Position numbers and translations under genes: made by a program. A stretch of DNA of 64,000 nt from Brachyspira innocens ATCC 29796. GTDB taxonomy: Bacteria; Spirochaetota; Brachyspiria; Brachyspirales; Brachyspiraceae. Location of the stretch: positions 1 to 64,000 of the forward strand of contig NZ_ARQI01000128.1 in the NCBI RefSeq assembly GCF_000384655.1, written 5' to 3'. Shown here one piece after another: positions 57,495 to 64,000 of this stretch. The first letter of the stretch is position 1. Each line of letters begins with the position of its first letter. The notes beneath the pieces were generated by a model. That model was not told where the DNA came from, ran no database searches, and saw only the letters and a program-made list of their open reading frames with translations.

Positions 57495-58472
57495 TTATAT
57501 AGCTACCTTTAGAAATTTTATACAATTATCACTTTTTATTATATAATTTCCCAAACTGGCTGGTATCAAAACCGTTTTTCCAATATGAAGTTTAATAATA
57601 TTATCTGGAATATCCGATTCTATCGAACCGTTTCCATCGATAACCATAATTATTTCAAAACTCTCTTTATTGGTTTTAGAAGAATACATGCCATTAACAA
57701 TATATTCATCTGCTGTAAAGTATTCATTAGAAAATACTCTATTAATTTCTAATGATGCATCTTTAAATTTATTTTGTTTAGATGATTTTAGGCTAAATGC
57801 ATTAATATCTTTTATAACATTAAAAGAATCTTCTATATGAAGCTCTCTTGAGTTTCCATTTTTATCAACTCTATTCCAATCATAAAGCCTATATGTAACA
57901 TCGCTTGGAGTTTGTATCTCTGCTATAACAGCATTTCCTAATATAGCATGTATGCAGCCGCTTGGTATATAAAAGGCATCTCCCTTATTTATATGAAAAT
58001 AATTGAATTTATCTTCTATATTTTCTTTATTAAGCAAAGCTCTATTTAAATTTTCTTTAGTAATATTTTCTTTTAGTCCTATAAGAAGCTTAGCATTATC
58101 TAATGCATCAATAACATACCACATCTCATTTTTACCATGTTTATTATGCCTTTTATTAGCATATTCTTCATCGGGGTGTACTTGTATAGATAATTTATCT
58201 CTTGCATCTATGAGTTTTATTAATAGCGGAAAATAATCCTCTTTACATTTTGTTCCAAGAAGTTCAGAACCATATTCTTTTACCAAACATGATAAAGTCT
58301 TTCCTTTAAGGTCGCCATTAGACACTACACTATTATCATTAGGCAAATCGCATATTTCCCAACTTTCTCCTATAGCTTTACTTTTATCAAAAGGCTTTGA
58401 ATATATGGAAGCCAATGAATTGCCACCCCAAATAACTTCTTTTGGTATTTCATTAAATTCTAGCAAATACAT
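57495..58472 (-). CDS. manA: Mannose-6-phosphate isomerase, class I
   Basis: ManA interconverts mannose 6-phosphate and fructose 6-phosphate. The zinc ligands appear in IQVHPDEEYA (His and Glu, about 96-105) and GDAFYIPSGCIHAIL (His, about 172). At 325 residues it is the short, Gram-positive-type form. It ends 1 bp before the MlaF-like ATPase, so the two share a transcript although their roles differ. Confidence 0.93.
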   Translation of the reverse strand: MYLLEFNEIPKEVIWGGNSLASIYSKPFDKSKAIGESWEICDLPNDNSVVSNGDLKGKTLSCLVKEYGSELLGTKCKEDYFPLLIKLIDARDKLSIQVHPDEEYANKRHNKHGKNEMWYVIDALDNAKLLIGLKENITKENLNRALLNKENIEDKFNYFHINKGDAFYIPSGCIHAILGNAVIAEIQTPSDVTYRLYDWNRVDKNGNSRELHIEDSFNVIKDINAFSLKSSKQNKFKDASLEINRVFSNEYFTADEYIVNGMYSSKTNKESFEIIMVIDGNGSIESDIPDNIIKLHIGKTVLIPASLGNYIIKSDNCIKFLKVAI

Positions 58473-58510
58473 AGCTTAATTATATAAGATAAAATAAATA
58501 ATTCAATATA

Positions 58511-58948
58511 CTATAATTCAAAATATTCTTTTATTTTACACTCTCCTATAATTTTTACATTATTATTAGAAAGCAAATCAGCACAAATGCCATTACCTTT
58601 TATCAATACCTTATTAAAAGTGCCGTCATATATTTCTCCAAATCCGCAAGAAGGGCTTCTCTCTTTTAATATAGCTAATTCAGCATTATATAACTTTGAT
58701 AGTTTAAGCACCTCATTAGCACCATTAATAAAATTTTCTGTTACATCTTCATTATCTTTATTGATAACATTTCTATTAATAATTTCAGCAGGTTTTCTAG
58801 GCGTAGGAAGACCTCCTAACTGTTCGGGACATATTGGAATAAGATTATAACCTTTAGATATTAGTTTTATAAGAATATCTGATTTATTATCATTACCATC
58901 ATATCTGCATTTTACACCCAAAAGACATGCACTTACTAATATATTCAT
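58511..58948 (-). CDS. DUF523 family protein
   Basis: A 145-residue protein beginning MNILVSACLLGVKCRYDG; VCPEQLGGLPTPR-type (here ICPEQLGGLPTPRKPAEI) and LKERSPSCGFGEIYDG are the diagnostic DUF523 blocks, with conserved Cys residues that could hold metal. Function is unestablished. ATG 58948 follows AGAGAG; an in-frame GTG 9 bp upstream overlaps that site. It lies 38 bp upstream of manA and may head that operon. Confidence 0.85.
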   Translation of the reverse strand: MNILVSACLLGVKCRYDGNDNKSDILIKLISKGYNLIPICPEQLGGLPTPRKPAEIINRNVINKDNEDVTENFINGANEVLKLSKLYNAELAILKERSPSCGFGEIYDGTFNKVLIKGNGICADLLSNNNVKIIGECKIKEYFEL

Positions 58949-59255
58949 AATAGACACTCTCTATACTTTTGATTATTCATTATAACTTAAAATCATTTTA
59001 TTTACAGCAATGTAATTTTTTTTATATTATTTTTTAAGTCAAATAAATTTTATAATACTTGTCTCAAAATCAAATTAATAAATATTCATAATATTTTACT
59101 TTTTAGTATTTTTATTTTTATGATTGCATCTTTACCTTGTATAAACTAGTTTGTATACATACTTCATTTTTGCATCTAAAATATATAAAATACAAAACAT
59201 TATATTTATAATTTTATCAAATACTTATTAAACGAGTTTAATAAATAATCAAAAC
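58949..59255. other. AT-rich intergenic region
   Basis: Between divergent genes (DUF523 and the Rpn-like nuclease). I see no gene or notable repeat; the plus-strand promoter begins at 59256. Confidence 0.6.
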
Positions 59256-59284
59256 TTTACTTTTATATATATTTTTTGTATAAT
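59256..59284 (+). promoter_or_regulatory. Promoter of the Rpn-like gene, probably leaderless
   Basis: TTTACT (59256-59261), a 17-bp spacer and TATAAT (59279-59284). The start site would coincide with the ATG at 59291. Confidence 0.55.
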
Positions 59285-59290
59285 AACACT

Positions 59291-60232
59291 ATGAAAGATT
59301 TAGATAGATTAAAACAAATATTAAATGAGCCTGTTACAGTTGATAATTTAAATAGAATTAATGACTATTTTATACGCTATTTATTTTCACATACAGGCAA
59401 TGAAAATATAGCTTTAAACTTTATTAATGCCGTATTTAAAGATTTAAACTTTGAAACTTTTAAGAAAATAGAAATATTAAATCCATTTAACATAGCAAAA
59501 AATTATGATGAGAAAGAATCAATAGTTGATATAAAAGCAACAACTGAAACAGGTATAACTGTTTTAATAGAAATACAATCTAGAGGAAATGAAGATTTTA
59601 TAAAAAGAGCTTTATACTATTGGGCTTATAATTACAGTTCTAGTTTAAATAGAGGTTCTTTTTATGATGAATTAAAACCTACTGTAAGTATCAATATTAC
59701 AAATTTTATATTAACAGATGAAGATAAAGTACATAGCTGTTATGTTTTAAAAGAATTAAATAACAATAAAATTCTCACAGATCATTGTCAATTGCATTTC
59801 CTTGAGCTTCCTAAATTCAATTTAAAAAATATTTCTGCAATAGAAACTTTAGACAACATACATAAAGAATTTATTTCTTGGGTAAAATTTTTTAAGGGGG
59901 AAGATATGTCTATCTTAATGAAAGAAAATACCATATTTGAAGAAGTAGAGAAAAAATGCCAGACTTTTGTTAATGACAGCCCAGTAATGGATAAATATAA
60001 AAAACGCGAAGTAGACACATATTTTTTTAATAAGAGTATAGAATTAGATATGAAAAAAGCTAAAGAAGAAGGTATAAAGGAAGGCATAGAACAGGGCATA
60101 GAAAAGGGAATAGAGAAAGGAGAAAGAAATAAAGCAGTATCTATGGCAAAAAATATGAAAGTTAGAGCTATGGATATTAATCTTATCAGTGAATTAACAG
60201 GATTGAGTATCAAAGAAATAGAAAAATTATAA
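59291..60232 (+). CDS. Rpn-family PD-(D/E)XK nuclease / putative transposase
   Basis: About 313 residues. The nuclease motif is visible as ESIVDIKA (Asp) and VLIEIQSRGNEDFIKRALYYWAYNY (E-x-Q, by region, about 88-112). The C-terminus has Rpn-type repeated helices (KEGIEQGIEKGIEKGE) and ends SIKEIEKL. Rpn proteins promote RecA-independent recombination in E. coli and are widespread in Brachyspira-like genomes. I chose ATG 59291; it has no ribosome site and the -10 box ends only 6 nt before it. Confidence 0.88.
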   Translation: MKDLDRLKQILNEPVTVDNLNRINDYFIRYLFSHTGNENIALNFINAVFKDLNFETFKKIEILNPFNIAKNYDEKESIVDIKATTETGITVLIEIQSRGNEDFIKRALYYWAYNYSSSLNRGSFYDELKPTVSINITNFILTDEDKVHSCYVLKELNNNKILTDHCQLHFLELPKFNLKNISAIETLDNIHKEFISWVKFFKGEDMSILMKENTIFEEVEKKCQTFVNDSPVMDKYKKREVDTYFFNKSIELDMKKAKEEGIKEGIEQGIEKGIEKGERNKAVSMAKNMKVRAMDINLISELTGLSIKEIEKL

Positions 60233-60501
60233 TATAGTTATGCAATTTTTTACAAAATTAAGTTAGCTATAGTCTAGTGATAAAAAGACTGGTTGGATTT
60301 AGAAGCATGTAACAAATCAGGCTATGTACTTCATAATGGAAAATACTCTTATAAAAATAAAAACACTAAAAATTTAAATAGTACAATTAGTTATTAATTT
60401 AGTTTTTAAACAACTCTAATAATTAGCTTGACAATAGTATTATATTAAATTATAATTTACTAAAATAAAATTATTTAAAATTAAAAGAGGTTTTATTATC
60501 T
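60233..60501. other. Intergenic region with a possible gene remnant
   Basis: A reading frame from about 60280 to 60395 (DWLDLEACNKSGYVLHNG onward) is open but begins right after three consecutive in-frame stops, with no start codon or ribosome site. It looks like a decayed 3' end of a gene. The frr promoter follows at 60428. Confidence 0.35.
60428..60456 (+). promoter_or_regulatory. Consensus promoter of frr-uppS-cdsA
   Basis: TTGACA (60428-60433), exactly 17 bp, TATAAT (60451-60456): a perfect sigma70-type match. Start near 60463. Confidence 0.85.
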
Positions 60502-61050
60502 ATGTCAAAAGAATCGTATAAAGACAGAATGGAAAAAGCTATTTCAAGTTTGCAAAATGATTTAAAAGGTATAAGAACAGGAAGAGCTAATGCTTCTATA
60601 CTAGACGGAGTTAAGGTAGAGGCCTATGGAAGCAATATGCCGTTAAAACAAGTTGGAAATGTTTCTACTCCAGATTCAAGAACTATTATGATACAGCCAT
60701 TCGATAAAGGATTGGTTAGCGACATAGAAAAAGCTATATTAAAAGCTGATTTAGGTTTTAATCCCTTCAATGACGGCGGTAATATAAGAATAGTTGTGCC
60801 AGAACTTACAAAAGAAAGAAGAGAAGAATTAAAAAAAGGTGTAAGACATAGAGGCGAAGAAGCTAAAATAGCTGTACGCAACATAAGAAGAGATGAAAAT
60901 GATAAAATAAAAAAAGAATTGAAAGATAAAACTATCACTGAAGATGAATCAAAATCTCAAGAGAAAAAAATACAAAATGAAACAGATGCCTATATTAAAA
61001 AAATAGATGAAATGATTAACACAAAAGAAAAAGAATTAGATACTATATGA
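60502..61050 (+). CDS. frr: Ribosome recycling factor
   Basis: RRF splits post-termination ribosomes with EF-G. KDRMEKAISSLQNDLKGIRTGRANASIL (5-32), PFDKGLVSDIEKAILKADLGFNP and RREELKKGVRHRGEEAKIAVRNIRRD (by region, about 112-137) are family blocks. At 182 residues it is standard. It overlaps uppS by 4 bp (ATGA). The usual neighbour pyrH is absent. Confidence 0.97.
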   Translation: MSKESYKDRMEKAISSLQNDLKGIRTGRANASILDGVKVEAYGSNMPLKQVGNVSTPDSRTIMIQPFDKGLVSDIEKAILKADLGFNPFNDGGNIRIVVPELTKERREELKKGVRHRGEEAKIAVRNIRRDENDKIKKELKDKTITEDESKSQEKKIQNETDAYIKKIDEMINTKEKELDTI

Positions 61051-61763
61051 TTGAACAGAATACCCCCATACATGTAGCTATAATTATGGACGGCAATGGA
61101 AGATGGGCAAAAGCTCATAATAAAAGCAGAAGTTACGGACATAGAGCTGGAAGTGAAAATGTTATTAATATAGTCGAAGCCTCTGGAGAACTTAATATAA
61201 AATACTTAACTTTATATGCATTCTCCACCGAAAATTGGAAAAGACCCGAAGAAGAAAAAAAAGCTCTTTTTCAATTATTAAAAGAATTCTACAAAAAAGA
61301 AATAAAAAGACTGATTTCTAATAATATACTGGTAAAACATATAGGAGATATATCTCTTTTCCCAAAAGATACTATAAAAACTATAGAAGAAACAGAAAAA
61401 GAAACATTGGAAAAATGTAAAAATCCGATATTAACTGTAGTATTAGCTTTAAATTATGGTTTTAGAGATGAACTGAAAAATGCTTTAAAAAATATATGCT
61501 ATGATGCTAAAAATAATAAAATAGATATAGAAAATATTGATGAAAACTTTATTCAAAATTATCTATATACAAAAGATATTCCAGACCCAGATCTTATTAT
61601 AAGAACATCTGGAGAGGCAAGACTTAGCAATTTTCTTATGTATCAGGCCTCATACAGTGAGTTGTATTTTACTGATATATTATGGCCTGATTTCTCTAAA
61701 GAAGATTTTAAAAAAGCTATAGAAGAATATTCAAACAGAAATAGAAGATACGGAGGCCTATAA
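61047..61763 (+). CDS. uppS: Undecaprenyl diphosphate synthase
   Basis: A cis-prenyltransferase producing undecaprenyl diphosphate, the precursor of the lipid carrier for cell-wall synthesis. IIMDGNGRWAKAHNKSR (12-28) holds the catalytic Asp, and YLTLYAFSTENWKRPEEE, PDLIIRTSGEARLSNFL and FTDILWPDF are the other signatures. At 238 residues it is standard. The start overlaps frr (ATGA) and cdsA follows by 7 bp. Confidence 0.96.
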   Translation: MIEQNTPIHVAIIMDGNGRWAKAHNKSRSYGHRAGSENVINIVEASGELNIKYLTLYAFSTENWKRPEEEKKALFQLLKEFYKKEIKRLISNNILVKHIGDISLFPKDTIKTIEETEKETLEKCKNPILTVVLALNYGFRDELKNALKNICYDAKNNKIDIENIDENFIQNYLYTKDIPDPDLIIRTSGEARLSNFLMYQASYSELYFTDILWPDFSKEDFKKAIEEYSNRNRRYGGL

Positions 61764-61770
61764 TTTTATT

Positions 61771-62676
61771 ATGAAGAAAAGACTTATATCCGTAGCAGTT
61801 ACATTGCCGCTCTTTACCATAATATTGCTTTATGACAAAGTTATTTCTCTCTTTCATTTATTAATATTATCAATATCAATTTTTAGTGCTTCAGAAATAT
61901 TCTATATGGCTAAAGTTCACAGACAAAAAAACTTAAGAACTGTTGTTGCCACTATGATAGCCATGGTATTAGGATATATTATAACTATTTGCGGTATTAA
62001 AGTATTCAAAGGTGATTTTTCAGCACTTTATAAAATAATAGAAACAAAAAATCCGTCTATGGATCTATCATTAGTTATGGTTTTTGCATTAATAGCTGCC
62101 CTATTTATCATAAATATATTCAAAGTTAATGTCTCAACATTTGAAGAAAAAGGACGTGCCATATTAACAGCCGTTTTCTGCTTTATATATGTAGGTTTAG
62201 GAGTATGGCATATATCTCTTATGCGTTTTATGCCTAGCGGTAAATATTATATAGTTTTTATATTATTATGTGCTTGGCTAAGTGACACTGGCGGATATGT
62301 AATAGGAAGAAAATTAGGAAAACACAAACTTTCCAATAGTGCCTCTCCAAATAAAAGCTATGAGGGACTTATAGGAATGTTTATATTTACCATACCTATG
62401 GGGCTTTTATACTACTATTTATATTCTAATGGATATTTAACTCCAGTACTTGGGAAAAATATACCGCACTTTACATTGCCGCAAATAATACTACTAACTT
62501 CAATATTTACTCTAACAGGATTTCTTGGAGATATGGGAGAAAGCCTTATAAAAAGAATGTATGATACTAAAGATTCAAGTAAATTGTTTCCAGGTCATGG
62601 AGGAGTATTTGATATATTTGATAGCGTCATATTAACAGCTCCTATTTCGTATTACATATTCCTGCTCTTACAATAA
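61771..62676 (+). CDS. cdsA: Phosphatidate cytidylyltransferase
   Basis: CdsA makes CDP-diacylglycerol for phospholipid synthesis. A 301-residue, eight-helix membrane enzyme. The signature near the C-terminus, GDMGESLIKRMYDTKDSSKL...PGHGGVFDIFDS, is complete, and DTGGYVIGRKLGKHKLSNSASPNKSYEG precedes it (both by region). It completes the conserved frr-uppS-cdsA order; dxr, which often follows, is absent. Confidence 0.95.
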   Translation: MKKRLISVAVTLPLFTIILLYDKVISLFHLLILSISIFSASEIFYMAKVHRQKNLRTVVATMIAMVLGYIITICGIKVFKGDFSALYKIIETKNPSMDLSLVMVFALIAALFIINIFKVNVSTFEEKGRAILTAVFCFIYVGLGVWHISLMRFMPSGKYYIVFILLCAWLSDTGGYVIGRKLGKHKLSNSASPNKSYEGLIGMFIFTIPMGLLYYYLYSNGYLTPVLGKNIPHFTLPQIILLTSIFTLTGFLGDMGESLIKRMYDTKDSSKLFPGHGGVFDIFDSVILTAPISYYIFLLLQ

Positions 62677-62720
62677 ATTATAAAAAATACATATTATTAA
62701 TCTTTTTTAACTCAATAAAA

Positions 62721-62763
62721 TTGCTTTTTATAATATAAGTAGTATAATAAATTTACTTATATT
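62721..62763 (+). promoter_or_regulatory. Promoter and operator-like palindrome of the binding-protein gene
   Basis: TTGCTT (62721-62726), a 16-bp spacer and TATAAT (62743-62748). A 10-bp inverted repeat, AATATAAGTA (62732-62741) and TACTTATATT (62754-62763), flanks the -10 box, which would suit a repressor. Confidence 0.55.
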
Positions 62764-62779
62764 ACTAAGGAGTTATCAT

Positions 62780-64000
62780 ATGAAACATTATTTAAATCTG
62801 TTTCTAATCATTTTATTTTCTATAGTTCTTTTTTCATGTAACGGTACAGAAAAAAAACAGTCTGAAGTAGTAAAACTTCCTGCTATAGATGAAAATACTG
62901 AAACAGAACTTATTGTATGGGGATGGAATGTCGCTGCAAAAGCATTAGAAGAAACAGCTAAAACATTCAATGAGAAATATCCCAAAATAAAAATCACTGT
63001 ACAGGAATTCGGCGGAGCTGGACAATTGTACAAAAAAGCAGGGGTTGTATTATCTTCTGGACAAGGTGTTCCAGATATTATGCAGCTTGAAAGTGATTAT
63101 GTTCAAACTTATGCAGAAACTTATCCTCAGTATTTTTTAGATTTAAAATCATTAGCTCCAAAAGATATTGATATAAAAGTTGATCCTTCTAAAGTATCTA
63201 CAAGCTATGATACAGAAGGAAAATTAGTATCAATAGCTTGGGATTCTGGTCCTGTAGTAGTATTTTATAGAGCAGATTTATTTAAAGAAGCTGGAATTGA
63301 TCCTAACAGCATCACTACTTATGATGAATATATAGCTGCAGGAAAAAAATTCCAAGAAAAATTTCCTAATATAAAATTCCTAGGAAATATGTTTATTCAA
63401 GATGACGGAGTATGGAGAAATTTGATGGTTCAAAATAATACATACTACTTGAATAGAAACGGAGAAGTTACTATATCCTCACCTGCTGCTGTAGAAAGTA
63501 CAAAAGTATTAAGAAGTTTTTTAGATGAAGGTATAATGGCTAACACTGTTAATTGGGACGGTTCTATTAGGGCTAACAAAAGCGGAGAAGTAGCCACTTA
63601 TATATCAGGTGCTTGGTGGGCTGGTACTATAAAAGATCAAATGCCAGAAATGAAAGGAAAATGGGCTATTATGCCTATGCCTGCTTATTCTAAAGGAGGC
63701 GTTAGAGCTTCTTCTCATGGCGGTTCTACTTTAACAATTACAGCTTCAGACCCTATAAAACAGGCTGCTGCTTGGGCTTTTATAGAACATTCTTTATTAA
63801 ATGTTGACAGTCAATTACTTATGTATAAAAATTATGGATTATTCCCATCATATCTGCCAGTTTATGATGATCCTAGATTCCAAGAAGCTGATGAATATTT
63901 TGGAGAAGGATTTAATCAAATGTTAGGGGATATAACTAAACAGATACCTGCTGCAATTTATACTTCATCTGATTACTCTGAGATTCGTAATATATGTGTT
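62780..64000 (+). CDS. Extracellular solute-binding lipoprotein, sugar ABC type (3' truncated)
   Basis: The gene starts at ATG 62780 behind AAGGAG and is open to the window end (407 codons). The lipoprotein signal ends VLFSC (C20). The mature protein has ELIVWGWNVAAKALEETAKTF, VPDIMQLESDYVQTYAE, VVVFYRADLFKEAGIDPN and KGKWAIMPMPAYSKGG, typical of family-1 (sugar) binding proteins. Permease genes would be expected to the right. The sugar cannot be named. Confidence 0.92.
   Translation, partial: MKHYLNLFLIILFSIVLFSCNGTEKKQSEVVKLPAIDENTETELIVWGWNVAAKALEETAKTFNEKYPKIKITVQEFGGAGQLYKKAGVVLSSGQGVPDIMQLESDYVQTYAETYPQYFLDLKSLAPKDIDIKVDPSKVSTSYDTEGKLVSIAWDSGPVVVFYRADLFKEAGIDPNSITTYDEYIAAGKKFQEKFPNIKFLGNMFIQDDGVWRNLMVQNNTYYLNRNGEVTISSPAAVESTKVLRSFLDEGIMANTVNWDGSIRANKSGEVATYISGAWWAGTIKDQMPEMKGKWAIMPMPAYSKGGVRASSHGGSTLTITASDPIKQAAAWAFIEHSLLNVDSQLLMYKNYGLFPSYLPVYDDPRFQEADEYFGEGFNQMLGDITKQIPAAIYTSSDYSEIRNICV

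Noticed and set aside
60270-60395. Possible tRNA or small gene between the Rpn-like gene and frr
   Set aside because: No cloverleaf or TTCGA-type loop could be made; the open frame has no start and follows three in-frame stops, so I list it only as a possible remnant.

Overview
This 64 kb window is a low-GC (I estimate about 27% from reading, not counted) bacterial chromosome segment. Codon use, the double-membrane envelope genes (OmpA-type protein, MCE/Mla transport, many lipoproteins), a DUF4954 protein and a family of GC-rich intergenic repeats all suggest a spirochaete of the genus Brachyspira. This assignment comes from recognition, not a database search. I see no rRNA, tRNA, CRISPR array, prophage or complete insertion sequence.

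Layout. 1-6.4 kb: a truncated unknown gene, a YczE/DUF6198-type membrane protein, rsgA, a zinc-type P-type efflux ATPase with its ArsR/SmtB sensor and operator, and a frameshifted lipoprotein gene. 6.9-11.1 kb: a DUF4954 protein, prmA and proA. 11.6-21.1 kb: pgeF, then a large minus-strand branched-chain amino-acid block (leuA-leuC-leuD-leuB and ilvB-ilvN-ilvC). The ilv genes are preceded by an unlisted 49-codon leader peptide whose end is almost entirely Ile/Leu/Val codons. 21.2-29.8 kb: a SanA/YdcF protein, gltS, a dsbD-type reductase, a flavoprotein, an aldo/keto reductase, rpsF-ssb-rpsR and a secreted unknown. 30-42.5 kb: gatA, a DUF362 ferredoxin-like protein, mgtE, pfkA with a WecG/TagA-like neighbour, two TPR proteins, a DUF368 protein, ridA, aroE, aroD and an LRR protein. 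42.6-49.3 kb: a polar amino-acid ABC transporter with two tandem binding lipoproteins, then pyrB-pyrC behind an attenuator. 49.3-59 kb: an OmpA-type protein, a large chemoreceptor, a solitary F-type atpD, an inositol-monophosphatase-family protein, an MCE protein with its ATPase, manA and a DUF523 protein. 59.3-64 kb: an Rpn-like nuclease, frr-uppS-cdsA, and a solute-binding lipoprotein running off the end.

Most notable signals. (1) pyrB has an E. coli pyrBI-like control region: consensus promoter, an AATTTG start region, a U-rich 64-codon leader ORF containing a strong intrinsic terminator, and an ATGA overlap with pyrB. PyrB itself carries a C-terminal four-cysteine module like the zinc domain of PyrI. 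(2) The ilvBNC leader peptide, plus a terminator between leuA and leuC, point to amino-acid-responsive control. (3) Three intergenic repeat elements share terminal inverted repeats that read outward as sigma70-like promoters with 17-bp spacing at five of six ends; one end is placed to transcribe leuACDB.
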